A stretch of 64,000 bases of DNA from an uncultured Clostridia bacterium (GTDB lineage Bacteria; Bacillota; Clostridia; TANB77; CAG-508): NCBI GenBank assembly GCA_946529215.1, contig CAMMZC010000010.1, positions 1-64,000 on the forward strand, read 5' to 3'. Each line of letters opens with the position of its first letter. Within the stretch, counting starts at the first letter, position 1. A program made the translations under genes and the position numbers. The notes under the pieces are model-generated. The model worked only from the letters and a program-made list of their open reading frames with translations, was not told where the DNA came from and did not search any database. Below, piece after piece: positions 19,718 to 31,936 of the stretch.

Positions 19718-22700
19718 CTATAAACTCAAATATGCTTTAACTTCCTCCAAAATCGTATCTTCGCTATTACTTCCAATCTTCAAAGTAATCATAGGTTTTA
19801 CACCTGGAGAAAAGCTAATTCTACTTTTATAATGGTTAATCATAGACTTAACGCGTGATGGGTCAAACATACTATTATCATAAGTAAATACCACAGATTC
19901 TCTTTTGCTCGAAATTTTTGAAACACCTTGAGATTTTGCTAATTGTTTTATTCGTGATATTTCTAGTAATTTTTGAACTTCTACTGGAAGATTTCCAAAT
20001 CTATCTATTAATTCATCTATTACATCTCGAATATCTTTTTCATCTTTGCAAAGTGCAATGTTTTGATAAATCTCAATTTTTTGATTTGAGTCTGGAATGT
20101 AGCTATCTGGTATATAACTTGTTACATTTAAGTCTATTTGAACTTCAAATTCAGGTTTTACTTCTAAGCCTTGTTCTTCTCTTACAACTTCGTCTAGAAG
20201 TCTGCAATATGTGTCATATCCAACTTCCTCTAGATGTCCGTGTTGTATTTCTCCAATTAAACTTCCTGCACCTCTTATTTCCAAGTCTCTCATAGCAATT
20301 TTAAATCCAGATCCAAATTCTGTAAATTCTTTTATTGCTTTAAGTCTCTTATCTGCTTCTTCTGCCAAAACTTTGTCCTTTTTGTAGGTAATATATGCAT
20401 AACCTTGCCTATCACTTCGTCCTACTCTTCCTCTTATTTGGTAAAGTTGAGCCAAGCCCATTCTATCTGCATTTTCAACAATAATTGTATTTGCATTTGG
20501 AATATCTATTCCTGATTCTAAAATAGTTGTACATACCAAAACATTTATCTTTTTTTCTACAAAGTCTTCCATTATATCTTCAATTTCACTACCAGTCATT
20601 CTTCCATGAGCATAACCAACATTTGCTTCAGGCACAAGTCTTGAGATTTCGTCTGCTTTAAGCATTATATCATCAACTCTGTTATATATGTAAAATACCT
20701 GTCCATCACGTTCTAGTTCTTTTGTTATCGCTTCTTTTATAACTTCTGAGTCATATTCTAAAACATAAGTCTGAACTGGCTTTCTATTTTGTGGTGGCTC
20801 ATAAATTACCGACATATCTCTTACTCCTACAACAGACATATGAAGTGTTCTAGGTATTGGAGTTGCAGTCATTGTAAGTACATCTATATTTGCTTTGTAT
20901 TGCTTAATTTTCTCTTTTGCTCTTACTCCAAAACGATGCTCCTCATCTATTATAAGAAGTCCTAAATCTTTGAACTCAACTTCTTTTCCAAGTAATTTGT
21001 GAGTTCCAACTACAATATCTACATCTCCTAATTTTAGGTCTCTTACAATTCTGTTTTTGTCTTTTGTAGTTCTGAATCTGTTTAAAAGTTCTACTGTAAT
21101 TGGATAATCTTTCATTCTTTCTTTAAAAGTCTGATATTGCTGTTTTGCAAGTACTGTTGTTGGAACTAAATATGCAACCTGTTTTCCTTCCATTACAGCT
21201 TTAAATGCTGCCCTTATTGCAACTTCTGTTTTTCCATATCCAACATCTCCACAAAGAAGCCTATCCATAGGTTTTTCGTTTTCCATATCTGTTTTAACTT
21301 CTTCTATGCAACGAAGTTGGTCATCTGTTTCTACATATGGGAATTTTCCTTCAAATTCTTTCTGCCACTCTGTATCTGGTGCAAATGCATAACCTCTTGA
21401 CTTTTCTCTTCTTGCATAAAGCTCTATAAGCTCTTTTGCAACAGCTCTTAGATTATTTTTAACCTTTGTCGTAGTTTTTTCCCAATCTTTTGAGCCTAAT
21501 TTATTTAGTTTTAATCCAATTTCTTCCCCACCTACATATTTTCTGATACTATCTAAAGCATTTGTAGGTATGTACAAAATGTCGTCACCTGCATATTTAA
21601 GTTTGATATAATCTTTTGTTGTTCCATCTGCTGTAATAGTATTTACACCAATATATATACCAATTCCATAACTTCTGTGAACAACATAATCCCCAACTTT
21701 TAAATCTGCAAAAACTACTTTTTCACCTTGCTTAAACTCTTCAGATTTAAACTTTCTTTTTCTTCTATCAGCTTCTACAAGCTCATTTGCAACAATTACA
21801 ATTTGTCCTAAATCATAAGATTCGAATCCTTCTGAGATTTTTCCAACTGTAATTACAACATTATTTTGTGTATTTTTTGATATAATTGTTTGATTCAAAT
21901 TTTCTTCAAATCTTGAAGAAATGTCATTTTCACTTAAAAGTTTTTCTATTTTACTTGCTTTTTCTTTCATATCAACTACAACATATACTTTTTTGTTATC
22001 TTTTAAGAAATTTTTAATATCGCCAATAAATAGATCAATTCCAGTTTTGTAGTAATTTAGCTGTCTATATTTTAGATTTAATTTTTCTATACTCGATTTT
22101 GTAGTTGTATTTAATTTTTCTACAAAAATTGTTTTTTTCTTATTAAGCTTGTTTTTTATATCTTCTAAACTTGCAGTATTTAGCAAGCTTTCAGGAACTA
22201 TTTTTTCTTTTTCAACTAAGGCTTTTGTAAGTCTATCTGTGTCTTCTTTTAAATTTAAATCTCTTGCTTCAATCTTATTTTGCTCATCAATAACTACTAA
22301 ATACTTATCTTCCAAATAATCCAAAATAGTCTCTTGATTTTGATAAAAACAATTAAAATATTTGTCTACTTTGCTTAAATAATTGCCATTTCTTATTTCT
22401 TCTATGTCTTTTTCAGCTATTTCTTGCTTCTTTTCATCATAAACATTGCTCTGGATTGCAGTGCAAACTTCATCTAAAGTTTTTTCCAAAATAAACTCAT
22501 GAGCAGGATATATTTCTATTTGGTCAATTTGACTTGTTGACCTTTGACTTATAATGTTGAAATATCTAATAGAATCAACCTCATCACCCCAAAGCTCAAT
22601 TCTAACACCTATTGTATCTGTTATAGAAATATCAATAATTCCACCTCTTACGCTAAACTCTCCTCTAGCATCAATTAAGTCATACCTTACATACCCTAAA

Positions 22701-23170
22701 TCTACTAGCTTTTGCTTCACTTCATCAATATTGCATCTTGAACCAATTTTAAAATTTAATGTGTTTTTGTAAAGCTCATTTTTCGCCAAAATCTTCTGTT
22801 CTAAAGCCTCAATTGTAGTTACAATAATTATATTTTTATTATCATAAATTTTGTTTAGTACATCTATTCTCTCATAAGGTAAATCCTTGCTTTCTGCAAC
22901 ATAGTCATAAGTTACGATTTCCTTTTTTGGAAATACATACACTTTGTCTGTAAAATATTTAATATTTTCTGCCAATTTTTTTGCTTGAATTTCGTTATAT
23001 GTAACAAGTAAAATTGGTCTTTTTGTAAATTCATTTATTCCTGCAATTAGGCTTGTTTCTGCCACGTCAGTTAAGCCCGATATTTCTATCGGACTTTTTT
23101 CTTTTTCTATATTTTTAGCTAAACTAATAAACTTTTTACTCTTGCCTAACTCTCCTATAATCGTGTTCAT
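19718..23170 (-). CDS. mfd: Transcription-repair coupling factor
   Basis: [37 protein letters not shown]; start at MNTIIGELG. Confidence 0.96.
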   Translation of the reverse strand: MNTIIGELGKSKKFISLAKNIEKEKSPIEISGLTDVAETSLIAGINEFTKRPILLVTYNEIQAKKLAENIKYFTDKVYVFPKKEIVTYDYVAESKDLPYERIDVLNKIYDNKNIIIVTTIEALEQKILAKNELYKNTLNFKIGSRCNIDEVKQKLVDLGYVRYDLIDARGEFSVRGGIIDISITDTIGVRIELWGDEVDSIRYFNIISQRSTSQIDQIEIYPAHEFILEKTLDEVCTAIQSNVYDEKKQEIAEKDIEEIRNGNYLSKVDKYFNCFYQNQETILDYLEDKYLVVIDEQNKIEARDLNLKEDTDRLTKALVEKEKIVPESLLNTASLEDIKNKLNKKKTIFVEKLNTTTKSSIEKLNLKYRQLNYYKTGIDLFIGDIKNFLKDNKKVYVVVDMKEKASKIEKLLSENDISSRFEENLNQTIISKNTQNNVVITVGKISEGFESYDLGQIVIVANELVEADRRKRKFKSEEFKQGEKVVFADLKVGDYVVHRSYGIGIYIGVNTITADGTTKDYIKLKYAGDDILYIPTNALDSIRKYVGGEEIGLKLNKLGSKDWEKTTTKVKNNLRAVAKELIELYARREKSRGYAFAPDTEWQKEFEGKFPYVETDDQLRCIEEVKTDMENEKPMDRLLCGDVGYGKTEVAIRAAFKAVMEGKQVAYLVPTTVLAKQQYQTFKERMKDYPITVELLNRFRTTKDKNRIVRDLKLGDVDIVVGTHKLLGKEVEFKDLGLLIIDEEHRFGVRAKEKIKQYKANIDVLTMTATPIPRTLHMSVVGVRDMSVIYEPPQNRKPVQTYVLEYDSEVIKEAITKELERDGQVFYIYNRVDDIMLKADEISRLVPEANVGYAHGRMTGSEIEDIMEDFVEKKINVLVCTTILESGIDIPNANTIIVENADRMGLAQLYQIRGRVGRSDRQGYAYITYKKDKVLAEEADKRLKAIKEFTEFGSGFKIAMRDLEIRGAGSLIGEIQHGHLEEVGYDTYCRLLDEVVREEQGLEVKPEFEVQIDLNVTSYIPDSYIPDSNQKIEIYQNIALCKDEKDIRDVIDELIDRFGNLPVEVQKLLEISRIKQLAKSQGVSKISSKRESVVFTYDNSMFDPSRVKSMINHYKSRISFSPGVKPMITLKIGSNSEDTILEEVKAYLSL

Positions 23171-23233
23171 TACGTCATCCTTTCTAAAGTGCATTTGGGG
23201 ACGGAGGAATTTTTCACTCTAAATGCACACTGC

Positions 23234-23638
23234 TTATTCTCTTTCTTTTTGGTTTTGTTTTTCTACTTTTTGTTGTTCTATTTGTTTACTATTTAAAAAT
23301 CCACCATTTTTACTAGCTTTAACATTAAGTTTTAGTTTTTCTTCATGTTTTTTAAATAGCTCCTCTTCTAACTTTTCTACTCTTTTTAATGAAGCAAGTA
23401 ACTCTTTTTTTATTCTTCTTAAATGTTCAAGTTCTTCTGTTACATCACCATCATCAGCATCATTATTATTATTTTTTTTCTTTTTTGGCTCTCCAAATTC
23501 CATTATTGCTTCTTCTTGGCTAAGCTCAGGCTCATCAGTTTCAACCAATTGCTTTAATGTTCCTTTTAAATCTATTAATTTTTCTTCTTTTTGTTCTTGC
23601 ATTTTAGGAATCACTCCTTTTTTATCATTACAATTCAA
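23234..23638 (-). CDS. Hypothetical coiled-coil protein
   Basis: Charged ORF, likely start at MQEQKEEK. Confidence 0.5.
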   Translation of the reverse strand: MNCNDKKGVIPKMQEQKEEKLIDLKGTLKQLVETDEPELSQEEAIMEFGEPKKKKNNNNDADDGDVTEELEHLRRIKKELLASLKRVEKLEEELFKKHEEKLKLNVKASKNGGFLNSKQIEQQKVEKQNQKERE

Positions 23639-24083
23639 AGCTTTTAGATTTTTTTATAGCAATGAATATTAAACTATAATCTTACTATACTAATACTTTA
23701 ACATATTTCACCTTAAAAATCAAGGGATTTTTTAAATTCAGTACCATTTATGAGTGAAGCAAGATTATTTACAAAAATTTATACAACTAAAAATTGATAT
23801 TGACAAATATTTTAAAAAGTATATAATATAAGTGTATTTTTAGTTAGTATCACTTATACAATAGTAAAGTTATACTTTCCTATTATGTACGATCCAATGT
23901 ACATATATTTTCTGCATAAATTTCGCACTTAAATAAATTTTTTAGTTTTTTTCAAATAGAATAAATTTTTTTATATAGCAAATAATATTTATATATTCAA
24001 AGAAGTTAAGCAATATTAAAGGAGCAAGTTTTTTTAATGTTGTATCAAACTTTCTATTCTTTTTAAAGAAAGGATGTATTTAT

Positions 24084-24359
24084 ATGAGCGACTTAAGTGA
24101 TCTATTTGATGAAGATAATGTCGAAAACATAAGCAATATTGTAGAAAGCAAAATGCCATTACTCAACAAAGTTCCTGCATTTAAAGCAAAAGATCAAAAG
24201 TTAGGTACTCTTATAGAAGAACTTGAAGCTTCTTTATCTGAAGAACTAAATGATAAACTCGACAAAGTTATGAAATTGCACTATCAAATAGACTCATATT
24301 ACTTTACTCTTGCTTATTTTTTAGGAAAACAGCATGCTGAGCAAATTGAGAAATTATAA
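24084..24359 (+). CDS. Hypothetical protein, 91 aa
   Basis: SD GAAAGGA; promoter-like TTGACA-16-TATAAT near 23800. Confidence 0.65.
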   Translation: MSDLSDLFDEDNVENISNIVESKMPLLNKVPAFKAKDQKLGTLIEELEASLSEELNDKLDKVMKLHYQIDSYYFTLAYFLGKQHAEQIEKL

Positions 24360-24395
24360 TGAAAAGGTCAAGAGCAAAAAATCCTCTTGCAACAT

Positions 24396-24443
24396 AAAAA
24401 TAGTTCCTTATTTTATAACTTAAAATAAAGAACTATTTTTTAT
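24396..24443. repeat. Hairpin repeat flanking yoeB/relB (copy 1)
   Basis: aaaaatagttccttattttataactTaaaataaagaactattttttatt. Confidence 0.85.
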
Positions 24444-24709
24444 TATTTATTATCATAATGTCCTTTGCATTGAATAACTTCTACCCCATCTAATGTTATT
24501 TCATATACTAATCTATTGACATCATCTATACGTCTACTCCAGTATCCACTTAAATCACCTTTTAAAGGTTCAGGCTTTCCTTTCCCTTTAAAATTATTTC
24601 TACAAATATCAGCTAATAAAATATTAATTCTTTTTAGAGTTTTTTTATCTTGAGTCTGCCAATAACAGTATTCGCCCCACGCTCTATCAGAAAATGTAAT
24701 TTTACTCAT
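24443..24709 (-). CDS. yoeB: Txe/YoeB family toxin
   Basis: FSDRAWGEYCYWQ...NRLVYEI...CKGHYD. Confidence 0.93.
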   Translation of the reverse strand: MSKITFSDRAWGEYCYWQTQDKKTLKRINILLADICRNNFKGKGKPEPLKGDLSGYWSRRIDDVNRLVYEITLDGVEVIQCKGHYDNK

Positions 24710-24995
24710 TCTCTAATTCCTTTAGTTCGTCAATAGTTTTTACAACTACCTTCCCTTGTTCTAGTTGTTTAATTGACTCTTTCAAAATTTTCATATTACT
24801 CTCAGAATAAAATGGATCAACAGATACTTCAAATGGAATTCTTTTTTCTCTGCTCATTTTTTTTGCAAAAATAGTAAATGCTGTTGTCATAGTCATTCCG
24901 AGTTCTTGGCAAGTTTTTTCCATACTTTTCTTTAGTTTCTCATCCATTCGGATATTAACCAATGTATGTGCCATTTTTATCACCTTACCTTTCAT
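24702..24995 (-). CDS. RelB/DinJ family antitoxin
   Basis: VNIRMDEKLKKSMEKTCQELGMTMTTAFTIFAKK; overlaps yoeB by 8 nt. Confidence 0.88.
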   Translation of the reverse strand: MKGKVIKMAHTLVNIRMDEKLKKSMEKTCQELGMTMTTAFTIFAKKMSREKRIPFEVSVDPFYSESNMKILKESIKQLEQGKVVVKTIDELKELENE

Positions 24996-25089
24996 AAATA
25001 ATTATAGCATAATATAAATATATTGTCAATATATTATCTTTATATATTATATACAAAAATATCCTTTTTTATGCTATTTTGATAAAACC

Positions 25090-25138
25090 AAAAATAGTTC
25101 CTTATTTTATAACTAAAAATAAAGAACTATTTTTTATT
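25090..25138. repeat. Hairpin repeat flanking yoeB/relB (copy 2)
   Basis: Nearly identical to 24396-24443. Confidence 0.85.
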
Positions 25139-25145
25139 GCATTTT

Positions 25146-27752
25146 TCATTTTATCTCATTCCCATAATAGCTATCAATCAAAATTTGTTTTAATTCAGTA
25201 ACTAAAGGTACTCTAGGGTTTGCAGTAGTACATTGATCTTCAAAAGCTCTATCTGCAAGCATATCTATTTTTGCCATAAATTCAGCTTCATCAATTCCTG
25301 CTTCTTTAAAAGATTTTGGAATTCCTAAAAATTCATTCATTTCTTTTACTTTTGCTATAAGTGAGCTTATTCCTTCTTCTACTGTATCTGCCTTAAGTCC
25401 TATTTTTTTAGCCATTTGAGCATATTTTTGGTCTGCTATAAAATATTCATATTTAGGAAAAGATACAAATTTTGTTGGCATTGTACTATTGTATCTTATA
25501 ACATAAGGAAGTAAAATCGCATTTATTCTTCCATGTGCCAAATGGAACTCTGCCCCTATTTTGTGTGCTAATGAGTGACATACTCCTAAAAATGCATTTG
25601 TAAATGACATTCCTGCTATTGTGCTTGCATTATGCATTTTTTCTCTAGCTATTCTATCATTTGCACCATCTGTATATGCTTTTGGCAAGTAATTTACAAC
25701 TAATTCAACTGCTTTTTCTGAAAGTCCATCTGTAAAATCTGATGCCATATTTGAAACATAAGCTTCTAGTGCGTGTGTTAAAACATCCATTCCTGTGTCT
25801 GCTGTAACTGTTTTTGGAAGGCTCAAAACTAAGTCTGGGTCTACAATTGCAACATCTGGTGTTAATTCATAATCTGCTAAAGGATATTTTTTATTATTTA
25901 CCTTATCTGTTAAAACTGCAAAAGATGTTACTTCTGAACCTGTTCCTGAAGTTGTAGGTATTGCAACCATTTTTGTTTTAACTCCAAGTTTAGGGAATTT
26001 ATACGTACGTTTTCTAATATCCATAAACTTTAATTTAAGGCCTTCTGGGTCTGCATCTGGGTGTTCATAAAATAGCCACATTCCTTTTGCTGCATCTATT
26101 GGGCTTCCTCCACCTAATGCAATTATTACATCAGGTTTGAAGTTTCTCATCATTTCTAGACCTTTGTTTACTGTCTCAAATGATGGGTCTGATTCAACCT
26201 CGTCAAAAATCTCACAATGTACATGTTTTTCTCTTTTTCTTAAATGATATAAAATTTTGTCTACATATCCTAATTTTGTCATTCCCTGGTCTGTTACTAT
26301 AAATGCTCTTTCTATATCTGGCATTTTTTCCAAATAAGCAATTGAACCTGCTTCAAAATATATCTTTTCTGGTATTTTAAACCATTGCATATTTACTCTC
26401 CTCCTTGCAACTCTTTTAATATTTATAAGGTTTACTGATGATACATTTGCTGTTGTTGAATTTCCACCAAATGAACCACAACCAAGTGTAAGTGATGGCA
26501 TATTTGTATTGTATATATCACCAATTGCTCCATGAGTTGAAGGAGAATTTACTATAATTCTTCCAGCTTTCATTTTTTCTGAGAATTCCAATATTTTTTC
26601 TCTGTCTTCTGAATGTATAACTGCTGAATGTCCAAGTCCGCCAAATTCAAGTAATCTTTCTGCTTTATCTAATGCTTCTTCAAAATTTTCTACAATATAA
26701 TATGTTAAAACAGGACTTAATTTTTCTTTAGAAAATGGGTATCCTTCCCCTATTCCTTCTTCATAAACTACTAATACTTTAGTTTCTTTTGGTACCTCAA
26801 ATCCTGCCATTTCTGCGATTTCATAAGGGCTTTTTCCTGGAATATGAGATTTTAATTTATCTCCTCTTCCATCTACAAATTCGAACATTACGTCTTTTAA
26901 CTTTTCTTTTTCTTCATTAGATACAAAATAACATCCTGCTTTTCTCATCAAATCTTCAAATTCTTGATATATATCTTTTTCTACCAAAACAGCTTGCTCA
27001 GAAGCACAAATCATTCCATTATCAAAAGCTTTTGACATTACCAAATCATTTACAGATGTTTTAAGTTTAGCTGTTTTTTCTATAATACATGGAACATTTC
27101 CAGGACCAACGCCTAATGCTGGCTTTCCACAAGAATATGCATTTTTAACCATACCTGTTCCACCTGTTGCTAAAATTAAATTAACATCAGGATGATGCAT
27201 TAGCATACTTGTAGCTGTAACTGAAGGCTCCGGAATCCAAAGTATGCAATTTTCAGGTGCTCCTGCTTTTACAGCAGCATCTCTTAAAATCTCTGCTGCT
27301 CTTACTGAACACTTTTGTGCAGATGGGTGAAATCCAAATATTATTACATTTCTTGTTTTTGCAGAAATTATTGATTTAAACATAGTTGTAGATGTTGGAT
27401 TTGTAACAGGTGTAACCCCTGCAATAATTCCAACAGGTTCTGCAATTTCCACATAATCATCTTCATCATTTTCATTTATAATACCAACTGTTTTTTCATA
27501 TTTTATGCTATGATAAATATATTCTGTAGCAAACATATTCTTAGTAATTTTATCTTCATAAATTCCACGACCTGTTTCTTCTACAGCCATTTTTGCAAGT
27601 TCCATATGATGTTCCAATCCTGCCATAGACATAGCCTTTATTATATTATCAACTGTTTCTTGATCTAATTTTAAATATTCCTTTGAAGCAATTTTTGCTT
27701 TTTCTACCAATTCATCTATCATTTGTTTTATTTTTTGCTCTTGTTCTTCCAC
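25146..27752 (-). CDS. adhE: Bifunctional acetaldehyde-CoA/alcohol dehydrogenase
   Basis: ALDH half plus Fe-ADH half (GGGSPIDAAKGMW, LAHKIGAEFHLAHG). Confidence 0.96.
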   Translation of the reverse strand: MEEQEQKIKQMIDELVEKAKIASKEYLKLDQETVDNIIKAMSMAGLEHHMELAKMAVEETGRGIYEDKITKNMFATEYIYHSIKYEKTVGIINENDEDDYVEIAEPVGIIAGVTPVTNPTSTTMFKSIISAKTRNVIIFGFHPSAQKCSVRAAEILRDAAVKAGAPENCILWIPEPSVTATSMLMHHPDVNLILATGGTGMVKNAYSCGKPALGVGPGNVPCIIEKTAKLKTSVNDLVMSKAFDNGMICASEQAVLVEKDIYQEFEDLMRKAGCYFVSNEEKEKLKDVMFEFVDGRGDKLKSHIPGKSPYEIAEMAGFEVPKETKVLVVYEEGIGEGYPFSKEKLSPVLTYYIVENFEEALDKAERLLEFGGLGHSAVIHSEDREKILEFSEKMKAGRIIVNSPSTHGAIGDIYNTNMPSLTLGCGSFGGNSTTANVSSVNLINIKRVARRRVNMQWFKIPEKIYFEAGSIAYLEKMPDIERAFIVTDQGMTKLGYVDKILYHLRKREKHVHCEIFDEVESDPSFETVNKGLEMMRNFKPDVIIALGGGSPIDAAKGMWLFYEHPDADPEGLKLKFMDIRKRTYKFPKLGVKTKMVAIPTTSGTGSEVTSFAVLTDKVNNKKYPLADYELTPDVAIVDPDLVLSLPKTVTADTGMDVLTHALEAYVSNMASDFTDGLSEKAVELVVNYLPKAYTDGANDRIAREKMHNASTIAGMSFTNAFLGVCHSLAHKIGAEFHLAHGRINAILLPYVIRYNSTMPTKFVSFPKYEYFIADQKYAQMAKKIGLKADTVEEGISSLIAKVKEMNEFLGIPKSFKEAGIDEAEFMAKIDMLADRAFEDQCTTANPRVPLVTELKQILIDSYYGNEIK

Positions 27753-27825
27753 TTTTTATCTTCCTTTCTCTTTTTTATTTAGTATTTACAATTATTATAA
27801 ATTTATCCATTTGTCTTTTTAGATG

Positions 27826-29556
27826 TTAAATATTTACAACTTCATAAATCACAAAATTTTCATCTGAATAAATTTCATTATATTTTTCCGAATCTGTTTT
27901 CCTTATAAGCATTGCAATTTTTGAATTATTATAAAGTAAAACATGAGTAATTTCATATTTTTCAAAAATATCTCCATAATATGTGCTAATATTTGAAGAA
28001 TTTATAAAATCCATAAAAATGTCATTTCCATCTTTTTTATCTCTAGTAGGAGTATTAAATTCAGGAGCATATAAATCTGCTCTAGAATCTATAAATACTG
28101 GAATTCCTTTAAATAGCAAATAACTTCCATAATTATATTCATTATATAATTTGATTTTATCAACATCTAAATTCTGCAAAATCCATTCTGCAGCTTGTAC
28201 TGGATATATTTCATCATTTACAAATTTATTGTCTTTCACTTTTGCATAAAGATGCAAACTCCAAGCTAGCATTACTGTAATCAAAATAAACACTGTATAT
28301 TTATTCAACAATTTTTGTACACTTTTGTCAATCGACTTATTTAAATTTATCTCCAAAAATTGTATAAAAATCCTTGTAAATGCAATAGATCCTATTAAAA
28401 CAAACATACTCTGTTGTCTTCTTGTCCAAAACATAAGAAATATAAGTCCACCTAACATAAACAAATCTGACAATCTTATTTTAACTTTTGAAAATGTAAT
28501 TAATGCAAAAATCACAACTAGAGTACATGCCATATGAGCATTGTTCGCTAGTGTTAATGGTAAATGTTCATTAATGTTTTTCGTTGTTGTTCCTTCCATC
28601 GTTAAATATGTGTATGTGAAAGGTGCTTTACCTAAAGGTGTTAAAAATCCAGTTAATATTGTAATTAACATAATCAAGATAAGCCATTTAACATTTTTGT
28701 TTTTCTTTATTATTATCTTATATTCTTTTCCTTTATTTTCTTTTCTTTTTACTCCTATCTTTTGAACAATTTCCTGATAATCTATTAAACTTTCTGTAAC
28801 CTTTTGTAGCTTATTTACATATTTTTCATTTTTAATTTTATCTGCATTAATATTATGTTTCTCTATTTTCTGTTTTATTATTTTAGCCTTAAATTTTAAA
28901 AGATAGATTTCTATTTTTTTATATAGAAATACATCTTGCAATTTTGTAATTAAATATTCAGCTACATATGGTAAATATAGAACAAATGTAAATGGCCATA
29001 CTGCAATATGCAAATTTGCAATTAAAAGATGTATTAAAAATAGCATAATCGCATATATAACCTTTTTATTTTGTATAAACATCTCTATATTGTATACCAA
29101 CAAGATCAATAGTATAAATGTTACAAGTTGTGCTCTTGCAGTTATATAGCCTTTTATCAAATACAAAACTACTATAGTCACTGCAAAAGATATAAATTTA
29201 TTGTTTGTAAGTTTCGAATTTACAATATAGATACTCAATCCAAGTAAACATGAAAAAATGCATGTTGAAATATATATTGCATTAAAACCTCCAAAATCAT
29301 ATATCAAACTCATTCCAACATCATAAAGCCAATGTGGATAAGTGTAAGGTAAACTTTTATGCCATGAAAAATGATCTACCCCATCTATTCCATTTTGTTG
29401 TATTAAATTTCCAATTTTTATTGTGTAAAAAATATCATTCTGCATTTGTTTTGGTGTTATACAAAATGCAAATATTAAAATCAATATAATTGCCATTACT
29501 TCAAAAATTTTGACTTTATTACTTTCTAATGTCTTAAAAAAATTTTTCATATACAC
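27826..29556 (-). CDS. Polytopic membrane protein of unknown function
   Basis: Many TM helices; extracellular domain with DSRADLY. Confidence 0.6.
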   Translation of the reverse strand: MYMKNFFKTLESNKVKIFEVMAIILILIFAFCITPKQMQNDIFYTIKIGNLIQQNGIDGVDHFSWHKSLPYTYPHWLYDVGMSLIYDFGGFNAIYISTCIFSCLLGLSIYIVNSKLTNNKFISFAVTIVVLYLIKGYITARAQLVTFILLILLVYNIEMFIQNKKVIYAIMLFLIHLLIANLHIAVWPFTFVLYLPYVAEYLITKLQDVFLYKKIEIYLLKFKAKIIKQKIEKHNINADKIKNEKYVNKLQKVTESLIDYQEIVQKIGVKRKENKGKEYKIIIKKNKNVKWLILIMLITILTGFLTPLGKAPFTYTYLTMEGTTTKNINEHLPLTLANNAHMACTLVVIFALITFSKVKIRLSDLFMLGGLIFLMFWTRRQQSMFVLIGSIAFTRIFIQFLEINLNKSIDKSVQKLLNKYTVFILITVMLAWSLHLYAKVKDNKFVNDEIYPVQAAEWILQNLDVDKIKLYNEYNYGSYLLFKGIPVFIDSRADLYAPEFNTPTRDKKDGNDIFMDFINSSNISTYYGDIFEKYEITHVLLYNNSKIAMLIRKTDSEKYNEIYSDENFVIYEVVNI

Positions 29557-29633
29557 TCCAATTTTTATAAAAAGCTATTAATCATTTAAAAAATCTACAA
29601 ATATGCTAATAAAGATTAATTTTATAGTCACAC

Positions 29634-30125
29634 TTATTGTGCATCTGTTGAACCAAACCCACCTTGTCTTCTGCCTGTCGCATTATCCCCATCACATGTT
29701 AAATACTTCATAAACATTACTTGAGCAACTGCATCACCTTTTTTAATATGTAATTCATGATCAGAACAATTAAACACTTGTACCATAAAATGTCCATCAT
29801 TGTCTGGATTTTCATAATAATCTGCATCAATTAATCCTAATCCATGTGGAGTTAATAATCCTTTTTTTGGTCCTCCTGATCTACTTAATAATAAATAGCA
29901 CTCATCATCTTGACAATATGCTTTTAACCCTGTTGGTATTAATGTAGGCTTTATTCCAGGTTTATATACTGGAACTATAACGTCTTCAGCAGCCTCTATA
30001 TCATAAGCTGCAGCGTTTTTTGTTTTTCTTACAGGAATATTTATTCCTTTATTTTCAAATCCTTTTGCTATTTCAAATCCTCTTAATCTTTCCATTTTTT
30101 CTATCATTCCTTCCCTTAAAAACAC
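29634..30125 (-). CDS. dut: dUTP diphosphatase
   Basis: SRSGGPKKG, GLIDADY, GRRQGGFGST motifs; start may be at MERLRGFE. Confidence 0.88.
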   Translation of the reverse strand: MFLREGMIEKMERLRGFEIAKGFENKGINIPVRKTKNAAAYDIEAAEDVIVPVYKPGIKPTLIPTGLKAYCQDDECYLLLSRSGGPKKGLLTPHGLGLIDADYYENPDNDGHFMVQVFNCSDHELHIKKGDAVAQVMFMKYLTCDGDNATGRRQGGFGSTDAQ

Positions 30126-30202
30126 AAATTTGATTAAAAATAACTGTCTTTATATTATTCTTCCTTTAATACTATAATATAATATCTTATAATTATTAAA
30201 AA

Positions 30203-31831
30203 CTATTCTTCTTCTTCTTCATATCCTATAATATTTATTATATTAATTTTTCCATCTTTATCATATTCAAATGTAGTTTTAAAAAGTTTATCAGACTCTT
30301 CTATCTTATTTTTTATCTCTTCTGCTAAACTACTATTTTGTTTTCCTTCTAGAAGATAAATCTTATATGAATCTTCTCCAATTGTCTCATATTTATCCAT
30401 ATTTCTTCCAGCTAAATCTAATAAGTTATATAAAATTTCATTTTCTATATTCTCGCCTTTATATATTAAAAATTGATTATTAAATTCTATTTTTCTTTTT
30501 TCCTTTAGCCCTTGATATTCTTTCTCTAATTTTTTGTTAAAATTAAGCCATAAATTCAATATTTCAGAATTTATTTGATTATTCTTACTTATAAGTACTG
30601 AATCTATCCTTTGCAAAAGTCCATTTAATGCTATACTTCTGTTATTGTTTTTCAAACTACTTATATTAATATTTGGTTGATTTTCAAATTTTTTCTGTAT
30701 TCCTTCTATCTTACTATTAGATATTTCTAAATCTTGATTAATGATTATATTAATATCTTTAATGTAATCGTTCTTATAATCCAGCTGAATACTTACATTT
30801 TTCTTACTTATGTCTTCTCCCAAACTATACTCAACTTTAAATATATTGTTAAATGAATCAGTATAATCTATACTTACATTTTGCTCTTCTCTTTTTATAT
30901 CTACACTCTTAGTTATTATTTCCTCTGAAGTTATTTCATTTAATTTAATGTTTAATTCATTATCATAAAAATCTATTTTAATTTGTTTATTCTCAGTTTC
31001 AATCGAAGCCCTTATAACTTTTTTTTCTTCAACATATATAATTATCTCAGTTTCTGTAAACTGTCTCTTTGTTTCATTAATTACTGTTATTTCATCTTGT
31101 TTATCTAACTCTTTTAAAATTTCGAAATATAATTCCTTTGTTTCATCTTTTGATAAACTTAGAGAATAAGCATTCACAACTTTTTCTTCTCCATTATTTA
31201 AAACAACTTGTTTAGATTTTTGTTTTTGAAATTTATTATCATTTATATTTTTTATAAAAGTTTCACAAACATTTTCTAAATTTTCTTTATTGTTAATAAA
31301 AATATCATATATTTCTGATATATCATATTTCTCCACTTCATTTGCGTCTATACCAATTATCTCGAAAAGATTTTCTAAGCTATCAATATTAGCACTTACA
31401 AATTGTTTAACTACATTTGAAAATAGTATTCCATATGTATTATTTTCTTTAAGATATTCTAGATTCATTATATCAAAATTGTTTCCATATTTAATATCTA
31501 TTTTTCTATTTGAATTTTTTTCCGAATTATTTATAATTCCATTTGATGTAATATTAAAGTTTTCGATATTACCTTTATTATTAGTGTATTTTAAATTTAT
31601 CCTCATATTATCTCTAAAGTTATTGTCAGTTAAAACTTTAACATATTCCTGTTCTTTAGAAAAATCTGTCACTTTGTTGAATTCTTCTAATTCTTGTTTA
31701 AGATATTTATCAAACGTTTCACTCACTGGTTTAAAAATATCTGTCGTTAAGCTAAGAATTAGATATACAATTAATCCTATAATTATTATTCCAAATAATA
31801 CTCCTACTAACACTATTGATTTTTTATTCAT
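30203..31831 (-). CDS. Membrane-anchored hypothetical protein
   Basis: N-terminal TM then large extracytoplasmic region. Confidence 0.6.
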   Translation of the reverse strand: MNKKSIVLVGVLFGIIIIGLIVYLILSLTTDIFKPVSETFDKYLKQELEEFNKVTDFSKEQEYVKVLTDNNFRDNMRINLKYTNNKGNIENFNITSNGIINNSEKNSNRKIDIKYGNNFDIMNLEYLKENNTYGILFSNVVKQFVSANIDSLENLFEIIGIDANEVEKYDISEIYDIFINNKENLENVCETFIKNINDNKFQKQKSKQVVLNNGEEKVVNAYSLSLSKDETKELYFEILKELDKQDEITVINETKRQFTETEIIIYVEEKKVIRASIETENKQIKIDFYDNELNIKLNEITSEEIITKSVDIKREEQNVSIDYTDSFNNIFKVEYSLGEDISKKNVSIQLDYKNDYIKDINIIINQDLEISNSKIEGIQKKFENQPNINISSLKNNNRSIALNGLLQRIDSVLISKNNQINSEILNLWLNFNKKLEKEYQGLKEKRKIEFNNQFLIYKGENIENEILYNLLDLAGRNMDKYETIGEDSYKIYLLEGKQNSSLAEEIKNKIEESDKLFKTTFEYDKDGKINIINIIGYEEEEE

Positions 31832-31936
31832 ATTAAATATCAGCCCCTTTCATATTTATTGAAATTTATATATTTTAAAGAAAATCATTAAGCCATTTTC
31901 TTTATATCTTTTAAATTATATAAAAAATAACTATAA

